From Thermoleophilia bacterium (GTDB lineage: Bacteria > Actinomycetota > Thermoleophilia > Gaiellales > SKUG01), in the NCBI GenBank assembly GCA_025964405.1, contig JAOPYW010000106.1:1-7025 (forward strand): a DNA stretch of 7,025 nt, written 5' to 3'. The position numbers and the translations under genes are program-made. Positions within the stretch are counted from its first letter, which is position 1; each line of letters opens with the position of its first letter. The notes below the pieces were generated by a model. The model ran no database searches and was not told the origin of the DNA. It saw only the letters and a program-made list of their open reading frames with translations. Positions 1 through 6,825 of the stretch are shown one piece after another.

Positions 1-3000
1 ACCGCATTCGACGTCCGCCCGTTCGGGTCGGCTGCCGTCGACGCGTTGAGGTGCCATACGCCACCGGCGTCCTCCGGCGGCGTCGTCCACGTCTGTGTCT
101 GGAACCGGTCCATCGTCACGCCGGCCACATTGCGCCAGGAGGAGTGGTACATGGGCGACTTGATCGGCGGCGTGCTCGTCGTCGACGGGTTGGCGCGCCC
201 GGTGCCCGCCTGCGCGTTGAGGTCGTCGGCGAGCATCGTGGTCGGCGCTGGGCAGGTGGGTGGCACCACGAAGGAGATCTCGGCCGACGGCGCAGGGGTG
301 TTGCCGGCCCAGTCGGCCAGCTGCACGCGCGCGTAGTAGGTGCCCGCGGTCGGTACGTCGAGCGCGGTCGAATGCACCAGCCCGGCATAGCGCGGTTGAC
401 CCGTAAAGGGATAGGAGTCGATGACCTCGTTCGGGTAACCCGCGCCCCAGCTGCCCAGCGAGGTCGAGCCCCAGCGCACGGTCATCTGGGTCGATTCCGA
501 CGCGCTCCAGGTGACGGTGACCGTACCGTCGCAGGCGGCCGTGGCCGTCGGTACGCCCGCAGGCACGGGTGTGATGACGTCGCTCCAGCGTTGCAGCCGG
601 CCGAACCCGGCCGACCCCACCCAGATCTTGCCGGCCGCGCCGGAGATGCTGCCCGGGAACGCCGCGCTCGACTGGGTCGGCGCCGGAAGGTAGCCGACTG
701 TGTCGTCGCCAACCGTCGCGATACCGGCCGCCAGGATCGCGCCCGAGCGCGGGATGGGATCCAGCATGCGAACGCCGGCCGACGCTGCCCAGAGTACCGC
801 GCCGCCGACGGCCGTCACGCCCTCGACGTAGCCGGTCGCGGTACCGCCCCCGTTGTTCGTGAAATTCGACTGGCCGATCACCGCGTCCATCGGAGTTCCG
901 GTCGCGACGGTCTGCACGCCGTTCCAGACGGCGATGCGGTAGTTGTTGCGATCGACCACGACGAGCTGGTCCTGGAGCACGGAGATCGCGCGCGGCGTGT
1001 TGAGCGTCGTGGCCGACGGAGCGCCACTGCCGCCCAGCACCACATCGGCGGTCGGACCGTTGCTGGGGCTCGCGATGAAGTTGCGGAACACCAGCACGCG
1101 ATCGTTGTTGGTGTCGGCGACATACACGTCGCGTCCGTCGCTCGTCACTCCGCCGGGGGCGGTCATCTGGTTGTTCGCAGAGCCTAGGAGGCCAGAGGTG
1201 AAGTTCGGCTGGCCGAGTACGTTGTTCGGGGGATCGGTGTCAGACGTCGGCAGGTGGTTCCAGTACAGGACGCGGTTGTTGCCCGAGTCGGGAACCAGCA
1301 GGCGCGTACCGTCGCTCCAGATGTGGCCCGGGTACTTGATCTTGGTCGGGTTCGCCGTGAGGTTGCCCGGACCGTTCCCTCCGGCGTTCGTCCGCGCCGA
1401 CTGGCCCCACCGCAGGTCGAACGGGGTGTCGATCGTCGTCGGGGTGTTCCAGAGCGCCACCGTGCCCTCGTCGTAGTTCGCAGCGAGGAGCTTGCCGGTG
1501 GGGGTGTAGGCGACGCGTCCCGCGAACAACCCGTAGGCGCCGAGGGTCTGCGTGGTGAAGTGGTTGACGTTGACGGCGTCGAGCGGCACCGCCGTGGTCA
1601 TCGCTCCCGGCCCGGCGTGCCCGAGCACCAGGTCGGCCGAGGATCCGGTGACCTGCGCGGCGCTGGGGTAGCGAACGACGCGGTGGTTCATCGTGTCGGC
1701 GATGTAGAGGTCGCCGGTGCTCGGGTCGTAGTCGAGCCCCTTCGGTGATCGCAGTGAATCTGCGGTCGCGGTCGCCTGGCCTCGGTTGGCCTGGCCGAAC
1801 GAGCTTCCGTACGCCGACTGACCCAGCACGTCCGTGGCTGCCATACCGGTGGTCGGCGAGTCGTTGAAGATCATCACCTTGCTGTTGGTCTCGCTCAGCA
1901 CGGCGATGCGGCGCGCGGCTCCCACGCCCTTGACGCTGACGTCGATCGGGCCGTACATCTTGGTGTTCGTGCTGCCGGCAGAGGTCGTCGTGAAGTCGGG
2001 CTGGCCCAGGACGAAGTCTGCGGGCTTTCCGTCAGTAGCAGGCCAGCCGTTCCACACGAGCACACGGTTGTTGCCGTGATCTGCGACGTAGAGATAGGTG
2101 CCGTCGTAGAACACGCCCTGAGGATTGGCCATGCTCGTCCTCGATGGCGAGGATGGATTGCCGCAGCTCGAACCGTTCCACTGGTTGTTCGCGCAGGTGT
2201 TGCCGACGCCGTAGCCGCTCTGGCCGAGCACCGTGACGGCCGGGTGTGACCCGTTCGTCGTGGGGAACGAGTTGAACAGCAGCACGCGGTGGTTCACCGG
2301 GTCGGACACGATCGAGTTGGTACCGTCGGTCCACACACCACCGACATCGCCGAGCTGGTCGGCGGCACTGCCGCCCGAGTTGGTCGTCAGCGACGCCTGC
2401 CCGTACGCCGCCGTGCCGAAGTCGGAATCGGCGAGCGCGGCTTCGTTCTTGGTGAGGAGCACGATGCGGTGGTCGAAGGAATCGCCGACTGCGATCCGGA
2501 GTGAGGCTCCGTCGCCCGCAACGGCCACGGCCGCGGGATTGTTGGTGCCCATGCTGATCGGCCCATACGCCCACGACCAGCGCACGTTCGGTGTGCTGCC
2601 GCTCCCGACCGGGGCCTTCCACAGGTAGTTCGTCGGCGACTGGCCGTTGACCGTAGGTCGAGTCGCCCAGCGGGTGACGCGGTTCATGTAGGTGTCGGCC
2701 ACGTACACGCTGCCGCTCCCGTCGACCGCGACGGCGGCCGGCTGGTTCATGCCGTACTCAGCGAAGTTGTTCGCGAACGGCGCTCCGGCGGCGTAGGTCG
2801 CGGCAACGGACGCGCCCGATCGAGCGACGCTGCTGAGCCGAGCATCGTCGAGGTCACCGTGGAAGAACTCCTTGGCGACGTTGTCGACGTTGTCGAAGCC
2901 GAGCGCCAGCGGCTGGTTGGGCGTGTCGGCAGGGCCGGTCACGCCGAGCGAGGCACGCTGCACGCCGTCGACGTACAGGCGCATGGTCGTTCCGTCGTAG

Positions 3001-3643
3001 GTACCGGCCGCGTGGTGCCAGACACCGTTGACCCACGGCCCACTCGGCGTGCAGATCGTCTTGAACGAGACGCCGTTGCCCTGGGTGAACATGAAGCAGA
3101 GTTCGCTCGTGCCCTTGTCGAAGTAGAGCTCGTAGTTCGTGGCGATGGTCGAATCCTGCTGCCGTGAGAACAGCGCCGGCTGGCTGGTGCCACTGGTGAT
3201 GTCAGAGGTTCGGAACCACGTCTCCACCGTGAAGTTCGCGGTCAGGTTGAGTGCCGTCGACGTCGGCGTCACGTAGCCCTGGCTCGCCCCGCTGAAGCCT
3301 GCGGCCTGGTTGAACGCTGCGACGGTCCGCCCGGCGCCGTCGGCACGCCCACCGGCGTCAGCGTCAGGGCGTTGGCAGTGGAGTCGGTGCGCGGTCCGTA
3401 CGCGGTGTCGAAGTGCCAGAGGCCGACGACCCCCGGGATCTGGGCCACTGAGCGCTCGGTGTAGCTCGACGAGCCGAGCAGCATGTCGGAGTTCTGGCTC
3501 ACGCCGAAGTTGACGGCGCGGGCCGGAGCGGGGAACACGGCAGCCAGCGTCAGCAGCATGGCAGCGATGAGCACGGATCCCCACACGCCGGCCGCCGCGC
3601 CCCGCAAGGGGGCGCGCGACGCGTGCGTATGTAAGGACGGCAT
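1..3643 (-). CDS. Large secreted LamG / NHL-repeat / Ig-like protein, frameshifted, 3' end beyond the window
   Basis: This is probably an exported adhesion or glycan-binding surface protein; no catalytic motif is visible and the function is inferred from domains only. If the frame break is corrected, at least about 1,210 residues lie in the window. In order they are: signal peptide (1-43); LamG/ConA-like domain (about 72-290), with GLWHFDT, VETWFRTSD, WHHAAGTYDGTTMRLYVDGV and GDLDDARLSSVARSG; about twelve NHL-type repeats (about 300-1015), such as LYVADHGNNRVLVWNGWP and VYVADTNNDRVLVF, most followed by a V-LGQ-F motif; an Ig/Fn3-like domain (about 1025-1130), with GTVTVTWSASES and GTYYARVQLADWAGN; a linker; and the start of a second LamG (GGVWHLN). 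Paired cysteines fit an extracellular location. The start at 3643 is the first ATG before the signal peptide in that frame, but a GGAGG lies 19 bases upstream, which is far. The frame changes near 3335. No stop codon occurs from there to base 1. Domain identity is fairly sure; the exact role is unknown. Confidence 0.82.
585..2715 (-). repeat. Coding tandem array of about 12 NHL-type propeller repeats
   Basis: Diverged repeats of about 200 bp encode blades with the core pattern hydrophobic-x-V-x-D-x-x-N-x-R-V-x-x-W/F. Approximate centres from the N-terminal side are 2690 (VYVADTYMNRVTRW), 2485 (RIAVGDSFDHRIVLL), 2295 (SIVSDPVNHRVLLF), 2080 (LYVADHGNNRVLVW), 1895 (RIAVLSETNSKVMIF), 1690 (LYIADTMNHRVVRY), 1480 (LLAANYDEGTVALW), 1290 (LLVPDSGNNRVLYW), 1110 (VYVADTNNDRVLVF), 945 (LVVVDRNNYRIAVW), 770 (LWAASAGVRMLDP) and 615 (IWVGSAGFGRLQRW). 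Most units carry a VLGQ-type motif between cores. The last two are degenerate. The repeats are conserved in protein rather than in DNA, so they look old. Twelve blades could fold as two six-bladed propellers, which is an inference. Confidence 0.78.
3330..3345 (-). other. Frame break inside the first LamG domain
   Basis: Upstream of this point the coding frame gives GLWHFDTAYGPRTDSTANAL and then TLTPVGVPTA. Kept in that frame it turns into proline/arginine-rich sequence and stops at 3269-3271. Downstream, the frame that resumes LamG sequence (GRTVAAFNQAAGFSG) is shifted by one base and stays open to base 1. Adding one base in the GGCGCC segment (3333-3338) would join them smoothly as ...GVPTAAGRTVAAFN... 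No homopolymer or X-XXY-YYZ slippery heptamer is visible. A sequencing or assembly deletion, or a real inactivating mutation, is therefore more likely than programmed frameshifting. Confidence 0.85.
3515..3643 (-). other. Sec signal peptide of the large exoprotein
   Basis: Residues 1-43 have the three parts of a type I signal peptide. There is a basic N-region (HTHASRAPLRG), a hydrophobic core (VLIAAMLLTLAAVF, about residues 24-37), and a cleavage site after PAPARA with small residues at -3 and -1. The mature protein would begin VNFGVSQNSD. No twin-arginine or lipobox motif is seen. This segment shows that the upstream frame is the coding one at the 5' end of the gene, although the other frame is also open there. 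Confidence 0.85.
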
Positions 3644-3691
3644 GGGCACACGAGACCATCGGCCTCCGAGGCTCAGGTATTGAGTAATTCG

Positions 3692-3712
3692 AGGTGTCAC
3701 GGGACGACACCT
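3692..3712. promoter_or_regulatory. Inverted repeat in the divergent intergenic region (possible operator or leader hairpin)
   Basis: AGGTGTC (3692-3698) and GACACCT (3706-3712) are perfect 7-bp arms around a 7-base spacer. The repeat sits 49 bases upstream of the ATG of the minus-strand exoprotein gene, next to an AT-richer patch at 3678-3690 that may hold its promoter. No U-tract follows on either strand, so it is unlikely to be an intrinsic terminator. A regulator binding site or a 5'-leader stem are both possible. The symmetry is certain; the role is a guess. Confidence 0.4.
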
Positions 3713-3735
3713 TCTGCATGTGGATGTTCCGATTC

Positions 3736-3748
3736 GGGGCATGACCCC
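3736..3748. repeat. Short GC-rich dyad (GGGG-CATGA-CCCC)
   Basis: Four-base arms with a 5-base loop lie 24 bases from the stronger inverted repeat in the same intergenic region. By itself it is short enough to arise by chance in this GC-rich DNA. It is listed because the two dyads together are the only symmetric elements between the divergent genes. Confidence 0.2.
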
Positions 3749-3862
3749 CAACGGCAGGCGAAGCGACGGTGATCCGACGGGCAGGTGTCGGCGAAGCGGC
3801 GGTCGGATCGCGCAGGGCGTGCCCAGCAACTGACGGCAGTGGGCCGACGGCGGCGCACGTGG

Positions 3863-3868
3863 TAGCTT
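3863..3868 (+). promoter_or_regulatory. Putative -10 box of a leaderless def promoter
   Basis: TAGCTT matches the actinobacterial TANNNT -10 consensus and ends 8 bases before the ATG at 3877. That is the spacing expected if transcription starts at the start codon itself. No Shine-Dalgarno sequence is seen before this ATG, which agrees with a leaderless transcript. No convincing -35 box is visible at the usual distance. This would be the promoter for the def-fmt-rsmB-ribD run. Confidence 0.35.
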
Positions 3869-3876
3869 TCCGTACC

Positions 3877-4455
3877 ATGGAAGCATCTACCTCGAAGCGC
3901 ACCCGTCCCCGCCGCGACGCCGACGACGGCACCGACACCGTCGACGAGCAGCGCCGCCAGATGGCCCTGCGCCACGTGCGCCAGTATCCCGATCCGGTGT
4001 TGCGCGTGCCCACCGACGAGGTGACCGAATTCGACGAGGAGCTCGCCGCGCTCGTCGAGCGCATGGCGAGCATCATGGGCGATGCCCATGGCATCGGTCT
4101 CGCCGCTCCGCAGCTCGGGCTGCGCCTGCGCCTGTTCGTGTACCAGCCGGAGGAGGGCATGGCCGAAGCGGTCGTGAACCCGAAGATCACCTGGTCGAGC
4201 GACGAGACCGACCTCGACGAGGAAGGCTGCCTCTCGCTCGGCGATGCCGTGCGCGTTCCCGTTCGACGCCCCGTGGCCGTCAAGGTCGAGGCGCAGACCG
4301 TGAGCGGCAAGCCGAAGTCGTGGGACCTCGACGACTACTACGCCCGCGTCTTCCAGCACGAGATCGATCACCTCGACGGCGTGCTGATGATCGACCGTGT
4401 CGAAGGCGACGAGTTCCGTTCGGGCGCGATGGCGCTGCTGCGACCGCGGCCCTGA
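3877..4455 (+). CDS. def: Peptide deformylase
   Basis: This cytoplasmic metalloenzyme removes the N-formyl group from the starting methionine of new proteins. All three family motifs are present: GIGLAAPQ at residues 72-79, EGCLS at 116-120 with metal ligand C118, and HEIDH at 161-165 with ligands H161 and H165 and catalytic E162. The 192-residue length is normal for the family once a charged N-terminal extension of about 28 residues is allowed for. After EGCLS the usual proline turn is replaced by LGDAV, a small departure. ATG 3877 was chosen because it is preceded by a well-placed -10-like box. An in-frame ATG at 3769 would add a non-conserved, arginine-rich stretch, and ATG 3961 (M29) would start at the conserved core. 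fmt follows after 3 bases and supplies the opposite step of the formylation cycle. Confidence 0.95.
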   Translation: MEASTSKRTRPRRDADDGTDTVDEQRRQMALRHVRQYPDPVLRVPTDEVTEFDEELAALVERMASIMGDAHGIGLAAPQLGLRLRLFVYQPEEGMAEAVVNPKITWSSDETDLDEEGCLSLGDAVRVPVRRPVAVKVEAQTVSGKPKSWDLDDYYARVFQHEIDHLDGVLMIDRVEGDEFRSGAMALLRPRP

Positions 4456-4458
4456 CGC

Positions 4459-5430
4459 ATGGCGATCGCGTTCGCAGGTACCGCACCGTTCGGCGCAGCC
4501 ATCCTGCGTGGCCTGCTCGACGGGCCCGGTGACGGGCGACCCGGGCGCGATATCGCGCTCGTGTTCTCACAGCCCGATCGCCCGGCCGGGCGTGGCAAGA
4601 AGCTGTCGAGCCCGCCCGTCGCGGAGCTCGCGCGGGAGCGCGGCCTGCGGCTCATCCAGCCCGACCGGCTGCACTCGGAAGAGCTCCTCGCGCTGTACGC
4701 CGAGCTCGGCATCACGACGTTCGTCGTCGCGGCGTTCGGCCAGATGGTGCGGGAGCCGCTCCTGAGTGACTTCCTCATGATCAACGTGCACGGCTCGCTG
4801 CTGCCGGAGTACCGCGGCGCGGCCCCCGTCGAACGCGTGATCATGGATGGGCGCGACGAGACCGGCGTCGACATCATGCAGATGGAGGCCGGGCTCGACA
4901 CCGGCGGCGTGGCCGTCGAGGCGCGCGTGCCGATCCACCTCGACGACGACGCCGGTAGCGTGTTCGCGAAGCTCGAGGTCGCCGGCACGCTCGCGCTCTT
5001 CGATGCGCTCGACGCCGCCGACGCGGGCACGCTCACCTTCACGCCGCAGCCCAGCGAGGGCGCGACCTACGCGCACAAGATCACGGCGGTCGACCGCATG
5101 CTCGACCCGGCGCGCACGTCGCGTCAGCTGCACGACCAGGTGCGCGCCCTCAGCCCGCACGTGGGGGCATGGCTCAACGTCGACGGTGCCCGCCTCGGCC
5201 TGTGGCGCACGGCGATCGTGACCGACGCGCCGACCTCGGTCGATCGCACCCCGGGCGCCGTGTGGCACGACAACCAGCGCCTGCTGATCGGCACCGCCGA
5301 CGGCGCACTCGACGTGCTCGAGCTGCAGCCGCCCGGCAAGCGCCGCATGGTGGCGGCCGACTGGCTGCGTGGACTGCGTATGCCACTCGAGCGGGCGACC
5401 GCTCCGGAGCAGCCGCAGGCATCGTCGTGA
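4459..5430 (+). CDS. fmt: Methionyl-tRNA formyltransferase
   Basis: This cytoplasmic enzyme transfers a formyl group from 10-formyl-tetrahydrofolate to initiator Met-tRNA for bacterial translation initiation. The 323 residues match the usual length of about 310-320. The N-terminal Rossmann-like domain opens with IAFAGTAPFG. The catalytic triad of the formyltransferase family fits N109 and H111 (in INVHGSLLPEYRG) and D147 (in MEAGLDTGG). TYAHKI at about 203-208 marks the linker to the C-terminal OB-like tRNA-binding domain, which ends with LQPPGKRRM. The segment after LLP reads EYRGAAPVERVIMDG where many members have RYRGAAPIQWAI. No Shine-Dalgarno site is visible; with def ending 3 bases before, translation is probably coupled. 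The end overlaps the start of rsmB by 4 bases. Confidence 0.96.
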   Translation: MAIAFAGTAPFGAAILRGLLDGPGDGRPGRDIALVFSQPDRPAGRGKKLSSPPVAELARERGLRLIQPDRLHSEELLALYAELGITTFVVAAFGQMVREPLLSDFLMINVHGSLLPEYRGAAPVERVIMDGRDETGVDIMQMEAGLDTGGVAVEARVPIHLDDDAGSVFAKLEVAGTLALFDALDAADAGTLTFTPQPSEGATYAHKITAVDRMLDPARTSRQLHDQVRALSPHVGAWLNVDGARLGLWRTAIVTDAPTSVDRTPGAVWHDNQRLLIGTADGALDVLELQPPGKRRMVAADWLRGLRMPLERATAPEQPQASS

Positions 5431-6824
5431 CCGGTCGCACGCAGCCTCGTCGGCTCAAGCGCCCGACGAAGGTGACGCAGGCGCGCTGGGCAGCGTGGCT
5501 CGTCATCCGCCGCACGTTCGACGAGGGCGCCTGGACCGATCGCGCCTTCACGAGCGTCGCCGAGCAATTGTCACTCGAGGGTCGCGAACGCGCTTTCGCG
5601 CAGCGTCTCGCCTACGGCACGGTGCAGCAGGCCAAGCGCCTCGACCACGTGATCGGCGTGCTCGGCAAGCGCCCGCTCGCGAAGCTCGATCCGCCGGTGC
5701 TGCACGCCCTCCGCCTCGGCCTCTACGAACTGCTCGAGCAGGAGGGCGACCGGGCGCGCGACGACGGTACGCTCGTCGCCGGTGGCAGCAGCGCCCACGC
5801 CGCGGTGAGCCAGGCCGTCGAGCTGGTTCGGGGGGTGGTCGGCGAACGCGCCGTCGCCTTCACGAACGCGATCCTGCGCCGCGCGCAGGTCGATGCGCGC
5901 ACCCTCCTCGCGAAGCTCGACTCGTCGAGCGACGACGACCTGGCCGTGCTGCTCTCGATGCCCGAGTGGCTGGTCACGCGGGCGCGCCGTGGTCACGGCG
6001 ACCTCGCGATCGCGGCGCTCGTCGCCCAGAACGACTCGCACGCGAACGGCACCGCGTTCCGCATCAATGCCGCGCATCCCGATGTCAGTCGACTGACATC
6101 CGTGCTCGAGGAGCACGGCATCGATTCGGTCTCGGGTGCGCTCGCCGACGGTACGCCGGTTCCGGGCTCGCTGCTCATCAATGGCTCCACCGCCAACGCC
6201 TCGCCGTTGGTGGAGGACGGCCTGCTCGTGCCGCAGTCGCTGGCCTCGCAGCTCGTCGCGGAGCACCTCGGCATCACGGGTGCGAACGCGCGCGTGCTCG
6301 ACATGTGCGCGGCGCCGGGCGGCAAGACCACCCACATCGCGTCGCTGCTCGGACCGGGCGGTGACGTGCTCGCGGTCGAGCTCCACGAGCACCGCGCATC
6401 GTCGATCACGAAGCTCGCCGAGCGCACGCGCACGGCCGACCGCATCACGGTGCGTGTCGGTGATGCGGTGGAGCTGTCGCCGGAGGAGGTCGGCACCTTC
6501 GACTTCGTGCTGCTCGACGCGCCCTGCACCGGCACGGGCGTGCTCGCGGGCCGACCCGATGCCCGCTGGAAGCGCAGCGATTCCGACGTCGACGAACTCG
6601 TCGCCCTGCAGGAGCGGCTGCTCGCGACGGCCCAGCGCCTCGTGCGCCCGGGCGGGGTACTCGTGTATTCGACGTGCTCGATCCTGACCGAGGAGGACGA
6701 GGCCGTCGCCGCCGGGGTCGATCGAGAGTTCTTCACGCCCGACGTCGAGCTGCGCACGTGGCCACAGGTGCACGGCACCGAGGGGTTCTACATCGCCCGG
6801 TTCACCCGCCTGGGAGAGCGCTGA
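5427..6824 (+). CDS. rsmB: 16S rRNA (cytosine-967-C5)-methyltransferase RsmB
   Basis: RsmB (Fmu/Sun) uses S-adenosylmethionine to methylate C967 of 16S rRNA (E. coli numbering). The 465 residues show a NusB-like RNA-binding domain (about 15-155; ARWAAWLVIRRTF, ERAFAQRLAYGTVQQ, AVAFTNAILRR) followed by a Rossmann methyltransferase domain. SAM-binding motif I is LDMCAAPGGKT (291-301). Motif IV is DAPCTGTG with C367. Motif VI is YSTCS with C417; in this family the motif VI cysteine is the nucleophile and the motif IV cysteine helps release. The frame is open further upstream, but the GTG at 5427 forms a GTGA overlap with the fmt stop. The 86 extra upstream residues are arginine-rich shadow sequence of fmt. 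A typical VQDxASQ segment appears as VPQSLASQ. A cluster of DNA dyads lies inside the gene at 6081-6215. Confidence 0.95.
   Translation: MTGRTQPRRLKRPTKVTQARWAAWLVIRRTFDEGAWTDRAFTSVAEQLSLEGRERAFAQRLAYGTVQQAKRLDHVIGVLGKRPLAKLDPPVLHALRLGLYELLEQEGDRARDDGTLVAGGSSAHAAVSQAVELVRGVVGERAVAFTNAILRRAQVDARTLLAKLDSSSDDDLAVLLSMPEWLVTRARRGHGDLAIAALVAQNDSHANGTAFRINAAHPDVSRLTSVLEEHGIDSVSGALADGTPVPGSLLINGSTANASPLVEDGLLVPQSLASQLVAEHLGITGANARVLDMCAAPGGKTTHIASLLGPGGDVLAVELHEHRASSITKLAERTRTADRITVRVGDAVELSPEEVGTFDFVLLDAPCTGTGVLAGRPDARWKRSDSDVDELVALQERLLATAQRLVRPGGVLVYSTCSILTEEDEAVAAGVDREFFTPDVELRTWPQVHGTEGFYIARFTRLGER
6081..6100. repeat. Perfect 20-bp palindrome inside rsmB
   Basis: GATGTCAGTC (6081-6090) is followed at once by its exact reverse complement GACTGACATC (6091-6100). 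As single-stranded RNA or DNA it could fold as an 8-bp stem with a TCGA tetraloop. It encodes the residues DVSRLTS in the methyltransferase, in a stretch between the NusB-like and catalytic domains that tolerates variation. The symmetry is exact; whether it binds a protein or is simple coincidence is unknown. Confidence 0.9.
6100..6118. repeat. Inverted repeat with 8-bp arms next to the palindrome
   Basis: CCGTGCTC (6100-6107) and GAGCACGG (6111-6118) are perfect complements around a GAG spacer. The repeat shares its first base with the end of the 20-bp palindrome, so the two stems abut. It codes for the VLEEHG segment of RsmB. No U-tract follows, so it is not a terminator. Confidence 0.8.
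6185..6215. repeat. Bulged 11-bp inverted repeat inside rsmB
   Basis: The right arm CGTTGGTGGAG (6205-6215) is complementary to CTCCACC plus AACG on the left (6185-6191 and 6195-6198). The left arm carries a 3-base bulge and the loop is about 6 bases. It is the third stem-forming element within about 135 bp. It codes for part of NGSTANASPLVEDG. Confidence 0.7.
6812..6818 (+). promoter_or_regulatory. Ribosome binding site for ribD
   Basis: GGGAGAG lies within the last codons of rsmB, with 7 bases between it and the ATG at 6826. It is the clearest Shine-Dalgarno sequence in the operon and supports this ATG as the ribD start. ribD can therefore be initiated independently as well as by coupling to rsmB. 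Confidence 0.6.
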
Positions 6825-6825
6825 C

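Noticed and set aside
51..1187. A 378-codon plus-strand open frame antisense to the exoprotein gene
   Set aside because: It is Arg/His/Gly/Ala-rich with no domain, and the opposite strand encodes clear Ig-like and propeller sequence. It is a high-GC shadow frame.
585..2715. Regular ~200-bp periodicity as a possible CRISPR or DNA satellite array
   Set aside because: The repetition is in the protein pattern, not in identical DNA units, and the frame is open throughout.
3333..3345. Programmed -1 ribosomal frameshift at the frame break
   Set aside because: No slippery heptamer is visible; a one-base deletion is the simpler explanation.
3815..3846. Short dyads GGGC-GT-GCCC and ACTG-ACGG-CAGT upstream of def as a riboswitch
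   Set aside because: The arms are only 4 bp, no known riboswitch core was recognised, and def appears leaderless, so the region is probably not transcribed with it.
3769..3876. Upstream ATG at 3769 as the start of def
   Set aside because: The added 36 residues are not deformylase-like, and the candidate promoter box at 3863 lies inside them. ATG 3877 is better supported.
3697..4371. A 224-codon minus-strand open frame antisense to def
   Set aside because: It mirrors the def codons and shows no family signature. The plus strand has all three deformylase motifs.
5169..5426. Extended N-terminus of rsmB from an ATG at 5169
   Set aside because: The 86 residues are arginine-rich shadow of fmt. 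The GTG at 5427 with a GTGA overlap starts just before the NusB-like domain.
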